Of a stretch of 64,000 nucleotides of DNA, positions 1 to 12,029 are shown in pieces (the first letter of the stretch is position 1; every line of letters starts with the position of its first letter). Origin of the DNA: Megalonaias nervosa (taxonomy: Eukaryota; Mollusca; Bivalvia; Unionida; Unionidae). The notes beneath the pieces were generated by a model. It had not been told where the DNA came from and searched no databases. It saw nothing but the letters and a program-made list of their open reading frames with translations. Both the position numbers and the translations under genes were made by a program. Where the stretch lies: positions 1 to 64,000 of the forward strand of contig JAECUM010017282.1 of the NCBI GenBank assembly GCA_016617855.1, written 5' to 3'.

Positions 1-236
1 TTAAAGTGTTGGCAAACCGTATACAACAATTTGATATACCAATACTATTGGTATATCAATTTGTGATCCGTCCATGCCACATTAATACTCAGATATAGTT
101 TCTACATTAGGCTTTCTCTTCTGTATCCTCTAAATCTCTAATGAATTACCACTGATTAATCATTAGCGTCGTAGAAATAAAATAACGATAACAATACTAA
201 TCTGAATGAATTAAACATGGCGCAGAATTTCACCGA

Positions 237-291
<55 letters not shown>

Positions 292-590
292 GCATAAAGG
301 AGATAATACTGGAATGTGGAGTGAGAAAACAAAAAAAAGAAAACTGATCTTGCACTAAACAACCTACAAGAATCTGGGACTTCGTAACGGTTAGATGTTA
401 AACGTTCCATGAGATTGTAATAGTATTCACAGTACCAATCATACAAAGTTGCAAACGCCTGTCAAGGTCAATACGGTACATTAATATGTAAGGAGGAATA
501 CACATATTGTAATCTATTTAATCTTTGTTTAGTTTTATTTCTTTCTTCATATTTTATAAAACCTAATAATAAGGGTCTAAAACATATTAT
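1..590. other. Intergenic, AT-rich, with one (CT)n tract
   Basis: No gene seen. It contains a (CT)n run at 241..289. Short ORFs around 591..971 on either strand run over a tetranucleotide-like TGTC tract and C-rich runs and have no recognisable domain. Confidence 0.6.
241..289. repeat. (CT)n microsatellite
   Basis: About 24 uninterrupted CT dinucleotides. Confidence 0.95.
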
Positions 591-1405
591 TTATTTATTA
601 AAATGTCCGAAGGCCTCTCTACCCTCCCTCAACCGTTCGCTGTCTTTTCTGTGGGTTGGTAAGGCAGCAGACAAGTCGACCAATAAAGAAACGTAGGGAT
701 AGGCAACGAATAAATGCCTGTATGGTAAGTCTCTCCAACTCCACCACATGTCTGTCTTTGTCTGTCTGTCTGTCTCTGGACTTCGTGGAAAGATATCAGC
801 AAAAATCCGTGAAACCCCCCCCCCCACCCACCCCGATTGTATCGGATTTTTATCTGTGCCATGCGACGATGTCTTAGGACATAATAAATGACGGAACAAT
901 GTAGTTACACGAAGCAAGGAAAGGGGAAAGTTAGAAATGGAGGATAGAAACAATTGCATGGTTGGTAGCAATGTTAATTAAATCATAATAACCACTTACA
1001 TGAACTGTAATTACATTTAAATGTTTGAATTACCTCTTGCCGGTTCCTCATTTTGCTTCGTTTATATTTCCAACTCGTTTAAATATGCTAAGCGCTGTGT
1101 GAAAACCAGCTCGTTTAATCCATGTTGTGTTTGTTGTGCTATACTTTCTTCACATAAAGCTTCTTTCTTGTTTAAATCATAAGTGTGTCTTATATTTAAT
1201 TAATCAATATAAATGAAAATAGAAGTTCAAAAACTAAAAGAAGCAACTTATCAATTTGCAAAGGAGATTGCGATTATTTCATAAATGTTAAGAACTACAT
1301 TTTGTAGGGGACACACTGGACAGGGCTGTGCAGATTCATTCATTCCGTCAATAGACAGTGCTTGTAGTCAGTCTTAACTACGCTGGAAATGCAAGTATGT
1401 GTATT

Positions 1406-1407
<2 letters not shown>

Positions 1408-1474
<67 letters not shown>
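1408..1474. repeat. (TA)n microsatellite
   Basis: About 33 uninterrupted TA dinucleotides, directly followed by the 36-bp minisatellite. Confidence 0.95.
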
Positions 1475-1476
<2 letters not shown>

Positions 1477-1483
1477 TTGATTA

Positions 1484-1866
1484 TGTAATTTATACATTAT
1501 GACCCATATCCCAAAAATATGTAATTTATACATTATGAACCATATCCCAAAATTATGTAATTTATACATTATGACCCATATCCCCTCAAAAATGTAAACA
1601 TTAAGACCCATTTCCCAAAAATACATAATTTATACATGACGACCCATATCCTGAAAAATGTAATTTATACATTATGACCCATATCCCAAAATTATTTAAT
1701 TTATACATTATGACCCATGTCCCCCAAAAAGTAATTTATACATTATGACCCATATCCCAAAAAAGTGTAATTTATACATTATGACCCATATCCCAAAAAT
1801 ACATAATTTATACATTACGACCAATATCCCATACATTATGACCCATATCACAAAACTATGTAATTT
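1484..1866. repeat. ~36-bp minisatellite
   Basis: About ten diverged copies of a unit built on aatttatacattatgaccca followed by tatcccaaaaat. Since the unit is divisible by three, the minus strand has spurious ORFs with a repeated 12-residue IWVIMYKLH motif; not taken as coding. Confidence 0.9.
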
Positions 1867-1869
1867 ATA

Positions 1870-2600
1870 TCTTCTTTGAACTGAACTGTTATCATCAATT
1901 AAAGTAATATAGAGGTCTGCATCTTTTATTAAACACTGGAGTACAACTTGTTTTAAATTTTTAAAAATCAATACTTCTATTCTTAATTGTAGTAAATGTT
2001 ATTTTTGGCATAACTAGGTCTGACCACACTTAAATGCCCATCCAATCTTGTAAGCAAATGTACATTAGGTCTCGATAGCAACAATGATGCTTTTATATTA
2101 AATTTGTGAAATATGCCTATCACCTCTCTGAAAACGTTTGAATTCAGTACAAATGAACACTATTATTTATGATGTGTAAAACTATGTTGCTCGAATTGTT
2201 GAGATTATAAATGATAGCATCTTTGACCTCCCTGGTTCTCGTCTTGGTTGGTTAACTTCAACACAGCATTTTTTTCTTTTTTGTGATATCATTCTTACTA
2301 TCCTGTTTTTTTAAAATGTATTTTGCAGTACGCAATTTGCATTTTGTGTGTAAATTTTGTTTTAACATGTTGTTGGGAATATCTGTATTTACCAATAATT
2401 GTTTGACAGAATAAATACTTTAGTATCCAATCATCAAATTCTTTGAGTTCATAGTAATACATTTTTGATCTTCCTCAGTCAAGCTGCTTTCTAAATGTGC
2501 AATCTTTTGTATCTGATGTTCCTTTCTTTCTGCCATGCGAATCATTTTACCAATTCAGTTTTTCCATTTTCTCTTGAGTTTGAAAATGTTTACATCCTAT
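1870..2600. other. Intergenic, nothing recognised
   Basis: AT-rich sequence between the minisatellite and the LINE remnant. No domain, RNA or structured repeat noticed. Confidence 0.5.
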
Positions 2601-3390
2601 TTTATATATTAATAAGGCAGTTGTAGTGTCATGATCATGGTAAAACCCTACACAAAAACCAATGAGTGTTTGGATCAGCTGAATAAATCTCTGTCCAAAA
2701 TTCGAAAGACTCCAAAATACAAAAATGTCAAGATTATCATAAGGGGAGATTTCAGACTTGGTGATGTAAATTGTAACATACCAGGTAGGCAGTGTGGTCA
2801 ACAGTCTCTGGAGCTTGAGGTTAAGTTGCAATGTGACCAATTAAAGCAGAAAGGACAGAAAAAAACTGTCAAGATTATCAATATAATGTATGAGACATAC
2901 TTCATACCTCATTCTATAATTACTTAAACAATCCATTAAGCTCAGAAATAGAAAATAACTGTAAAGGTTTTTGTAAAATACATCAAGTCATGCATACAGG
3001 ACATGCGTATTGGCGCTGTGAAAATGGATTGCAAAGATGCTGGATCATTAGAAGACAAATATGTAAAAGAATTTACATTGGTGTTTTTCAACTGAAAAGC
3101 TAAATACCATGCCAGATAGGGAACATTCTCCATAAATTAAAATATTCAGAATCCATGTTATTGATTTTAATGCTAAAAGAAACAGCTGGCAACAATCCTC
3201 TTTTTAACATCACTCTACAAACAGTCATTAATTACATCCCACAAGATGCCAATAATATGGTTCTTATTTACAAGAAAGGAGATAGAATAAACATAGCTAG
3301 CTACAGTCCTGTATCTTTCACAGCTGTGGTTTCGCAAATACCTGAACAGTTTCACAATTAATGAGGCATCTGAATAACAAAATATCCAAC

Positions 3391-3612
3391 ATGAAACAAG
3401 TATGAATTTCAAACAAAAAGATCCTACAAGAAACAAGCACGAATTTCAAACAAAAAGATCCTACATGAAACAAGCACGAATTTCAAACAAAAAGATCGTA
3501 CATGAAACAAGCATGCATTTCCAACAGAAAGATCCTACATGATACAAGCATGAATTTCAAACAAAAATATTCAACATGAAACAAGCATGAATTTCAAACA
3601 AAAAGATCCTGT
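3391..3612 (+). repeat. 37-bp tandem repeat, six copies, inside RT sequence
   Basis: Units start at 3391, 3428, 3465, 3502, 3539 and 3576, each 37 bp with a few substitutions. The unit contains the codons for HEFQTKRSCET-like sequence, which fits the QHGFRKGRSCETQL segment of LINE reverse transcriptases, so the array is an expansion of coding sequence. 37 is not a multiple of 3, so it breaks the frame. Confidence 0.9.
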
Positions 3613-3704
3613 GAAACACCAACAACACTAAACAATGCATGGACAGAAAGACAAAAACTGGCATGGCCATCTTGGATTTTTCCAATGCTTTCGACAATAT
3701 CTTT

Positions 3705-3772
3705 CATTACAGATTGTCAATTAAGCTATCATGTTATGGACCCCATGATAGCTTAATTGACAATCTGTAATG
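3705..3772. repeat. Perfect palindrome, 29-bp arms, 10-bp loop
   Basis: Left arm 3705..3733 and right arm 3744..3772 are exact reverse complements, separated by ttatggaccc. The left arm is RT coding sequence just after motif A of the LINE remnant. The LINE similarity stops at the right arm, where DIRS-related sequence begins. Confidence 0.97.
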
Positions 3773-4189
3773 TACCTCCCTCAACCTCTTATCTATTCTC
3801 TGAAAGTATTATGATTGGGTAACATATTTAAAGAGGAATCCAATTTTTCCTCGTAAAATGTTTCTTTGAGACTGCTTACCCAATCATAAAACACATATGC
3901 CATCCCAGCCTCCACACAGTTATATCAATAGAGAGCATGCCTTCCACCCCAATAGTAACTGACAGGTTCATTTGTTTTGCTGCCAATCCTTATACCTACA
4001 GTACATCCCTTTACCCCAGATATATCATCTCATTCCTGTAAGGTATGTGAGACAGCTTCTAGGTAACCCGACTGGAGGGGACTCCTGTCGGGGTGCAGCA
4101 TCGAATATAAAATACTTTCTCCCCCCCCCCGCCCAAAATACAACTGAAGTCATGAAGCCATGTCGTAAGAAGCTGTCAATTGATCTGGA

Positions 4190-5430
4190 AGGGTGACCTG
4201 TTCAGCTGCAAATATAGGTCCCACCAGATCTAACTGTACCCTTTGGGATGACAGATCTTGGAGAATAAAACTAGAGAATGTGGACTTCAACCTCCATCCC
4301 ACAGCTTGAAAGATGTCGGCTAGAGAACAGTTCAGGTCAAATTTTATTCTGGTGGCAACTGCTCTAAGCTCATGAGCCAAAATGCATAAGTTCATTTGAG
4401 CTGGGGTTATTTCTCAAAATGGAGATCAAATACCCCACTTAAAGCAGGATGAGATATTCTGTGCTGATATATCATCCTGTTCTTAAGAAGTAAAAATATA
4501 TGCGATCTCCTGTGATGCAGCGGCTCTGTTCTGTTATGGTACCATTTCAAAGCCATTTAAAAGCCCAAACTGCATCTTGTAGGTGATCTTGAACTGATGT
4601 GTCCAGACTAGACAGAGGTTTCATGATGAAAGTCTGTTTACCTGTGGAAGGCAGCCTGTTCTTGGTGATGGATAAGGACGCCATCATGATTAAGACTTAT
4701 CCATCTTGTCGGAACTGCATGTAATTCAGTTCTTCTGATAAGACAGGTATTCGCTAATTCTGCCCATCATCACTAGTGCCATGAGGAAGCAGGTCTTGTA
4801 TGAAAGGTGTAACAGAGATGCCATTGGGAGCAGTTCAAAAGGTGTCTTGTTCAGCCAGCTTAATACCCAAGATAGGTTCCACTTTGGGCACAGGTCGAAC
4901 GTTTTTGGCCGTGTATACTCAAAGATAGAGAGAAGGTTGGACAAGTCCTTGTTTTGTCTGATATCCTCTCTTCCCTGATAATGAAAGGTGTCAGCGATCA
5001 TAGAGCAATAACCTTTTATTGTACTCGGTGCAAACTTTCTTTGAAGAGCCAGGGCAAGTTAGCTATTTGCAGCATAGATGCCTGGAGAAGTATGATGTGT
5101 TCGTTTGTGCACCACTTGGTGAAAATGTGCCATTAGCCTTCGTATGCTTTTAGAGTGGAGAGTCTTCTTGCTAGGGCAATTCTCTCCACACTTGGCTGTG
5201 ATAATTTTTTGTTTCTGAGGATGTACTTAATATAATCCGGATGTTCAGTGGTTGTTTGAGTAGATAAGGGAAAATCTGAATTTTCTGAGGAGTTTCTGTT
5301 GCGAGATTGATGAGGTTGTTGATCCACGACTTTTCCCATCTGAGAGGTACAATGAGAATGTCAGAATGTCTGTAACTCTCCCTGACTGCGAAAGTAATTG
5401 AAGTTGGACTCCTCCGTTTTGTCATAAGAT
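4190..5430 (-). pseudogene. DIRS tyrosine recombinase, broken
   Basis: Read from right to left. 5425..5171 has RHSDILIVPLRWEKSWINNL, the segment at the RNase H/YR junction. 5190..5133 has LARRLSTLKAYEG, the start of the core-binding domain. 5001..4726 has SMIADTFHYQG, LSNLLSIFEYTRPK and WNLSWVLSWLNKTPFELL. About 4570..4430 has ALKWYHNRT and ISHPALS. 4395..4190 has AHELRAVATR, containing the catalytic H-x-x-R, then AVGWRLKSTFSSFILQDLS. At the place where the family commonly has a Tyr (F-x-x-F/Y-Y-L-R-D), Ile is found. Several frameshifts and stops. It would have integrated the DIRS cDNA circle. Assignment rests on the run of family motifs in order. Confidence 0.82.
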
Positions 5431-5849
5431 CAACAGATGCTGGGGCTCTAGTCCAGGTTGTTGATGAAAAGGGAGGGGGGGGGGAGCAGAACTCTGAGGG
5501 TCAAACACAGAAAATGCCCTCAATATAGGCTCAGAAGACTAAATCTTCCTGTGACATCTGATAGATTAGAATTGATGACATCACTTGAGAACAATCAACA
5601 TATTTTTGGTTGCAAGAGGTGAAGTTAAAGTCTCCTTTAACACTTGAGACTTAGCTAGCGAAGAGTGATGAGGTCTGCTGCTTACTATACTCATAGAATG
5701 CCCAGAATTAGAAAGCATGACTTAGACAGTTGCTGAGTAAAGAGTCTCTCCTCGTATAGAGTGTAGGGAGATTGTGAAGCATCATCTGTTGAAACGTGAG
5801 GAACTATTCTTGGCATCATGCCAAATGAATGCCTTGAGGTGGTATGTGG

Positions 5850-7190
5850 GTTAGACTGGTCCTGTTACATGTCTGCAAAGGTCAGGTTTGACATACATAT
5901 CAGCAGGGCTGATAGTGACTGAGAAAGTAATTTTGTTGTTTTGGCCCTTCATGATCCCTAGCATATGGCCCAGGCCGTTCACAGTGGAAATATCTCTTAT
6001 CTCTCTTGTCTGCCAGAAATTTTCACACTGAGGAAAGTTCAGCATGCAGACTGGTGACATCTTTGTAATCTGTAAGACAAATGGAGCAAAACGTATAAAA
6101 CTGTAGCCCTGCACTTGTCTTTAGAACACAAATCTTAAAAAGTTGACACAGAAATTGATAATGGAAAGTCTAATAAAGCAATGAAGCATACGAGTAAAAC
6201 ATAATAACAATACCACTGTAGGGTGGAGAAGTATAAACCTGTTGGCCTGCAACTATTGGAATACATAGTGGGCGCACAGCTATACCAAATTATGGTTAAC
6301 TGGAAAATAGTGAGAGCAGATGATCTTAATTACAATACTACAACAAGGACAGCATGTAAAGATAGAATCACTGAAGCATGTTGTTCCAAGGATAAGGATG
6401 CCATGATAAAGGAAACTCACCTGTATGTACCAATAATGTCGGAATTAAACATTATAAGGAGTTTCTTAAGGGCATGTAAATATTGCAGCCCAAACCTGTC
6501 TTGTGAAGTCGCTTAGGCTACCTGTGCGAGTGACTAAGTGCTCTTAAATATGATGGAATGTTTATGCTGATAAACATCACTATTGCATGAGCAAGATGTG
6601 ACTAAGTAAACTGTGTGTAAAAAGCTTACCTGTACTTGTCCGACCAGAGTGAAGCAAATCAGAAATGTACACAAGTGTCTTAAGTTACACACAAAAACCT
6701 TCACATAAAGCGGAACTGGGACACCATGATTATAGATGCATACAAAGTAGGTGAGACAATATCCATCGTAAGGCAATTACCTGTAGGAAAAAGGCACACA
6801 GGTAAAATCACTGAATTTGATGCCTAGATGCAACAAATGCCTTAGAATATAAACTCACTGATATGTACCAGTTCATAATGGAATTACACATATTAAGAGT
6901 TTTTATAAGCACTAGAGACTCGCATGTACATAAAATATTTATAACCAAACTTAATGTGAAGTCACTTAGGCTCCCCTTTCAAGTACTTAAATGTGTGATG
7001 ATGGCAAAGTGATAGCAAATTGTAAAGGTAAAACTTTGTTGGCGTAGGAAGTGAAAAAGTTGGAATAACAGAAGGAGTGTATTTTCATTAGAAGTGAAAA
7101 ACTCCTCCAACTTGAAATGGTATATCTTCCACTTAGATTCTGGCTTTTGCAAGGTCTCTGGTGACGAAAGCATGTTGCTTAGCATGAGCG
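5850..7190. other. Interior of DIRS remnant, nothing further recognised
   Basis: Short ORFs at 5851..6114 (minus), 6223..6516 (plus) and 6534..6776 (minus) show no family motif. Internal similarity exists between about 6420..6540 and 6850..6990 (caccaataatg-/gaagtcacttaggct-type segments), suggesting an old internal duplication. Confidence 0.4.
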
Positions 7191-7930
7191 TAAGTAGTAA
7201 CTGACAGATTCACATGTTCTGCCACCAGTCCTTGTACCTAAAAGGTGATCACTCTGCTCGACCACCGTCTAGGTCGGCAGACAACTTTTGGCTCCCTTTT
7301 ACTCAAAGTAGTATCTAGGAGGGCTGATTTTGTGAGGTAGTAGTAGTTCTCCCTGAGGTACTGTGATTAAGTAACATATTTAAAGAAGAAAGCTATTTTT
7401 ATTGACATTATCTTTGACACTATTTATTATAAAAGTACAAAAAATTCAGAATGGAGGGGAAAAGTTGATGTTTTTTGGTACCAATAATAGCAAAACATTC
7501 CATACAAAATTTACAGCTAACTTTAACCTGTCACCTAGGTAAACACAGTTAGGTTTCTAGCCAGAGGGTAAATTCCCCCCCAGCTCTGCCTTTGATCTTA
7601 CTGCTCAAAAGACAACTGGGAACATCCTTTGCATATCAAAATGGAAAGGGTGATACCAGACAGCACTCCAAGTTTCCACACCTTATGTTTTATACTATCT
7701 CTTGTATACTTAGATCTTGATGTCTGATGTAGCATGTTTGATGAGAAACAAGAAAGAAAGAATGAAAGAATAATTCCAGCTTGTTCTAAACTTAAAGTTT
7801 GGCACCATTATTCCAACAGGCTCTTCAGCCTGTTTATGATAAATAAAGATAACTCTTGACTTGTTATTCTCAGTAGGCACTGCTTGGTTGATAGCTCTGG
7901 TCTTAATCTGCCTCCTTAATATCATATAAT

Positions 7931-8080
7931 GATTTGGTTTGGTGTTTTATGGCAAAGACACATTAAGTATTAGGGCAATTGGACTAAAGTGCCTTGCCCA
8001 AGGAGATGAAACGGTAGGCATCCTGGACTGATCAAGCCAATTTGGTCAGGAGTCAGGCATGCTAACGACCGACACAATGC
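7931..8080. mobile_element. SINE-tail-like fragment
   Basis: Contains aagtgccttgcccaagga followed by a GA-rich stretch, a conserved segment common in the 3' half of tRNA-derived SINEs of marine invertebrates; a related ggagcta-x-gtg-x-ctt core is seen at 13880 and 33320. No tRNA-like head was recognised here. Confidence 0.45.
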
Positions 8081-8089
8081 ATCGTATAG

Positions 8090-10540
8090 TGTATTATAGT
8101 ACATTACAGTACAATACAATGCAACCAAATTCTTTAAATGATTTCAAGCTACATTACTAGATGAGAAATATCTCATTTTTAAAAAAAAAAAGATTAAAGT
8201 TTTGACTACATGTTACAATGATTTGTGGAAGATGTGCAATAGACATGTCATGTCTATTTCAGTGCACCTTTGTGTTAGTGTGCAAAATAATGCTGCAGTC
8301 AGAAGGTAATGTTTTCCTTCTGTGCAGTTAACATAGCTTATTATTCATCCAAAGAGTATTTCTTGTATGTTTTGATTTTCAAATAAGTGTTCACAATGAC
8401 ATAAAGTTTAACACACAAAACTATATAATATATTGATATTTTTATTGCACAAAATTACAGATACAAATTTCAGCTACTTCATGGTTTACCAAGCCATCTC
8501 TTCAGGAACAAAAGTGTATTAGATGGACTCTTTACACAAGCATTTTTACAACAAAGCTTATATGCTGATCACATTTCGTTCATCGTAAGATATCCATTTC
8601 ATAGGAATAGAAATTTGCTCAGCAACTGTCTATTTTACAGCTATATGACTAAATAAAGGGTCACTTGTGAACTCAATGCCATAGAACCATTTTCTTCCTC
8701 TACTGTTGTCGAAAATATCTATGATGTAAAAAAAAATATTTTTTAAATGTACCACATATATTCATTTACAGGTTGAGTCCAACTGCAAACTGTACAGACC
8801 CAGACCTGCTGTCCCATAATGAGCTGGCAGATCTGGGTCTCTGAAGTTTGCTAGGAGTAATCAGTAAAAGAAACACATCTATGTCTCTGATCTTTTGTAG
8901 TTGGACTCTACTTTTTACATGAATATATAAAATATATAAAAATGATGGAGCTGAAAATGTGTGATGAAGAATGCCTTATTCATGATACTTTTTTTACATA
9001 TTGTTGTAAAGAAATTTCTTCAAAATAAAATAACTAGATTGTGCAAGGAACTGAAACCTTATCTTTCTCATTCAAGAAATCATGTTCCATGTTGCATACT
9101 AAATGAAAAAAATAAATTATAATTACTATATGAGTTGTCTTGATATTATAGATTTGCATTGGCATCTCTACATACACAAATTTAAGTTTAGTTTGATGTT
9201 TCCTTCAATCACAGATACTGATCTAGATCTCTATTGATGATAATGAAGTACTGACGTAAACAAAACACTAACATTTGTAAGTCAGGTACATCTATTGAAA
9301 AATGCCATAAATCACAATATATTAGTGTCATTAAATTTTGTAACATTTGAGTTTGACACATCATAAAAATATAAGTGAATTACTAATTGCACAAATCTGT
9401 TGTGGTAGTATTTTAGCTATCTAGTAAACAAAAAGGTAATATGTAGTCTCTTGTCATGCCTTGTAAATAAAGATTAAATAAAAATATGGATTATTCCAAC
9501 ACAAGGGATTAACGGTATCAAATTGCAAGTAAATGAATCACTGCTGACAGTGAGAACCTTCAAAGAAAATAAATGATGAAACAACAATCAGTGTCTTTAC
9601 AGAAACTTTCAAGGGTCTATCTGTTCAAATGTCACATTAGCATCCATAAATACTGTAGCCACTAACATCTAATCTTGGTTAGATGCTTTCAAAACTGCCA
9701 GTGCAGGTATTTGTTGGCATTTACTTCTTATACAAAACAGAAAGGTAGTTACTTTATGTCGATACTAAAAATTCTGAATACGCATTGTTACTTATTTTAA
9801 TTTTTGTAGCTTCAAAAATGTTTACTACATCAATAAAAAAAAGATGTCAGTTAAAAAACTGGCTACCTTGTACTGCCATCTTGCATGTCAATACAGTAGG
9901 AGCACTGGAATAATCTCCCCTTGCAATGCATGCTGTCTGATAGGCACTTTTGATATTTATCATTGTATATGATACAGCATGTTAGGTCCTTTCTTTAACA
10001 TGTTATGTTCTGAATAAGATTTAAATAATGACTTTCTATAATCACTAAAGGTAAGAAGCCTGGATATAATGAGCAAAAAATAAGATCCATTGATTGTTAA
10101 AATGCAAACTGATTATGTGTGGTTAACTATGTACATTAGGAATGCAAATTATTTTGAGCAGGACATTTTCAACCTTTTTTTATGGATTTGAAGCATGCAT
10201 ACATCTGAAAGCTTAACCAGACCAGGAAATGTAAACAGAATCTTGGCTGCACAACCATCAATACACATACATGCATTTATAAAATTTGATATCACTATCC
10301 ATATACATATACCTTGGTTCAGTACATAATGTGGTCAGAAGTTATGGATTCCACCTACTGCATTATAACAAGGGAGAACTGTATTGTGAAAACTGCTTGA
10401 TAATTAGATACAACTTTACCAGACCATTATAAAAGTTTAAATCTGTACATGTTACAAAACAATTATTTTTTGGCCCTATTCAGCTGAGGAAACCCTTGTC
10501 AAGTCACCCAATTACCTAATGATTCACTATAACCACATAT
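8090..10540. other. Intergenic, AT-rich; only a MITE seen
   Basis: Downstream of ATE1. Apart from the twin-hairpin element at 8765..8915 no gene, RNA or tandem repeat was recognised. Confidence 0.5.
8765..8915. mobile_element. Twin-hairpin MITE-like element, copy 1
   Basis: Begins with gttgagtccaactgcaaactg and contains cagacccagacctgctg ... ctggcagatctgggtctctg as an imperfect hairpin, then ggagtaatcagta, and ends tagttggactctac, the inverted counterpart of the start. Same family as copies at 10545, 21260, 21685, 25095, 25535, 35335, 43315 and 57450. Confidence 0.85.
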
Positions 10541-10544
10541 ACTT

Positions 10545-10660
10545 GTTCATAAACTGAGTCCAACTACAAACAGCAAAGACCCAGATCTACAGTCTCATAA
10601 TACACTAGCAGATCTGTGTCTATGCAGTTTGATAGAAGTAATCAGTAGAACAAAATAGCT
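10545..10660. mobile_element. Twin-hairpin MITE-like element, copy 2 (left part)
   Basis: Has gagtccaactacaaacagc, gacccagatctac ... tagcagatctgtgtctatgc and agtaatcagtagaacaaa; the right half is missing. Confidence 0.75.
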
Positions 10661-11410
10661 TGTTATAATGCTACAAATTGTGTATTTTGTCAAATTAATG
10701 ACTGTTTTCACAGGGATATAAAGATGTGTTAATTTTCACTACTATTTTTCTTGCACAGGTTGATACACAGTGAACATTTCTGTGATGGGGATAATTTAGA
10801 AATATCACAGCAGTTGTCCAACAGACTTCAGAACATAATATCTATATCTATAAACAGAAGACTTTAAACATTTTGAGAGTTACTTGTAAGGGTTTTGGTT
10901 CCTATTTTGTTTATTTCTGCATTCAAATTGAATTTTATGTGGCCTTGACAAGCTTGCAGTCTAGTTCAACAGCAGACACAGCATCTAAATTTCAATTGTC
11001 CCTTATTTTCAGTTTGTAATCAACATTCTTCAATGCCCAGTTTCTCATCATCCTCAAACAAGATTATGATTGGGATGAGAGTTTCAAGATTATGATTGGG
11101 ATGAGAGTTTAAATTGCCACTTAAACAATTTTTATTACTGCATTTAATGATGAGATTTTCATATACTGTTATTGTAGAGTGTACAACATACAATACTCTA
11201 AGATGACCCAAAATAATGAGCAGCAACAGGTCATGTAAGTTCAGTTAATGAAAACTTGCATGATTTATGTAGAAAGCTAATTATATTAAAGGTTATATAT
11301 GAAGCCTACTTTCAGTTATTTGGAGTTTGTTTTAGGTATTTCTTGCTGGTGCATCACTGATTAAATAAATATATACTTTAGGGTTTGCAGTTTTGACACA
11401 TCTTAAGATC
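10660..11410. other. Intergenic, nothing recognised
   Basis: A local direct duplication of about 27 bp (gattatgattgggatgaga) at 11063..11110 is the only structure noticed. Confidence 0.45.
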
Positions 11411-11418
11411 TATTCATC

Positions 11419-11420
<2 letters not shown>

Positions 11421-11486
<66 letters not shown>

Positions 11487-11512
11487 AAGAAGAAGAAGAA
11501 GAAGAAGAAGAG
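11421..11512. repeat. (GA)n followed by (GAA)n
   Basis: About 31 GA dinucleotides at 11421..11482, then (AAG)n to 11512, a compound purine-only tract of about 90 nt. Confidence 0.95.
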
Positions 11513-11519
11513 AAATGAA

Positions 11520-12020
11520 ATAGGCCTCAATACAGAAATACTGATTGGAATAACATTCACAAAGGCAGTTATATTTCCTAAATGGGAAAAGAAAGCAGTG
11601 TCAAAAGTGATATCCCTACTGTATTGAAAAAAGTCATAATGCCACAATGGTGATCTAATTTTCTCCAATTTATATTTTCAATATCTTATTATGAAATATA
11701 TAACAACAATAAAGATTTTTTAAGAAACAAATTTTCAAATTAAATTTTTCAGAAATATAATCTTCATATAATTTTGAGATAAACACCAGTGAAATCCATT
11801 CATATCCTGGGAAAAAAGACAACCACTAACATTGTTTGAGTTAGCTACCACACAGTGGTTTGCTGTAGGAGACAACTCTGCAACAACACTCACTGAATAC
11901 AGTAGTGAAACAATGATGTGACAATGCTTTATGATTAAGTTGCTTGTTGATTTAACTACTATTATTATCAAAATGTTTGACAACTAAATCAATGCTCTGA
12001 CTTTTGCCAGAAAATGAATA
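11520..12020. other. Intergenic, nothing recognised
   Basis: AT-rich; no domain or repeat recognised. Confidence 0.4.
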
Positions 12021-12029
12021 CGTGATTGG

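Larger units (their letters stand above)
2620..3772 (+). mobile_element. Decayed non-LTR retrotransposon (LINE), endonuclease and RT fragments
   Basis: The frame at 2631..2927 reads LDQLNKSLSKIRKTPKYKN and IIIRGDFRLGDVN, an exonuclease-endonuclease-phosphatase domain with the GDFN-like motif altered to GDFR. The frame at 3155..3361 holds the start of an RT domain: VLIYKKGDRINIASYSPVS (family form IFKKGDR-x-x-x-x-NYRPVSLT). At 3670..3735 comes LDFSNAFDNI, RT motif A. Stops, frameshifts, a 37-bp tandem expansion and an inverted duplication break it. The clade was not fixed; the LDFSKAFD-x-V-PH type motif points to the CR1/Jockey-like superfamily. Confidence 0.75.
3790..7440 (-). mobile_element. 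DIRS-type retrotransposon remnant carrying the tyrosine recombinase
   Basis: The recombinase gene lies at about 4190..5430 (minus). The flanks share sequence in the same orientation: 3811..3842 resembles 7362..7392 (tgatt-x-x-gtaacatatttaaag core), and 3954..4000 resembles 7196..7240 (agtaactgacag ... ttcat ... tgcc ... cctt ... tacc core). The sequence around 7310..7345 (aggagggctgattttgtgag) matches the inverted end repeats of the DIRS copy at 35.8-38.8 kb. RT and RNase H were not found in this copy; 5430..7190 holds only short, unrecognised reading frames. Confidence 0.7.

Noticed and set aside
591..971. 126-codon minus ORF and overlapping ORFs
   Set aside because: Crosses a TGTC repeat and C-runs; both strands open at once, no domain.
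1378..1971. Minus-strand ORFs with IWVIMYKLH repeats
   Set aside because: Translation of the 36-bp minisatellite and (TA)n.
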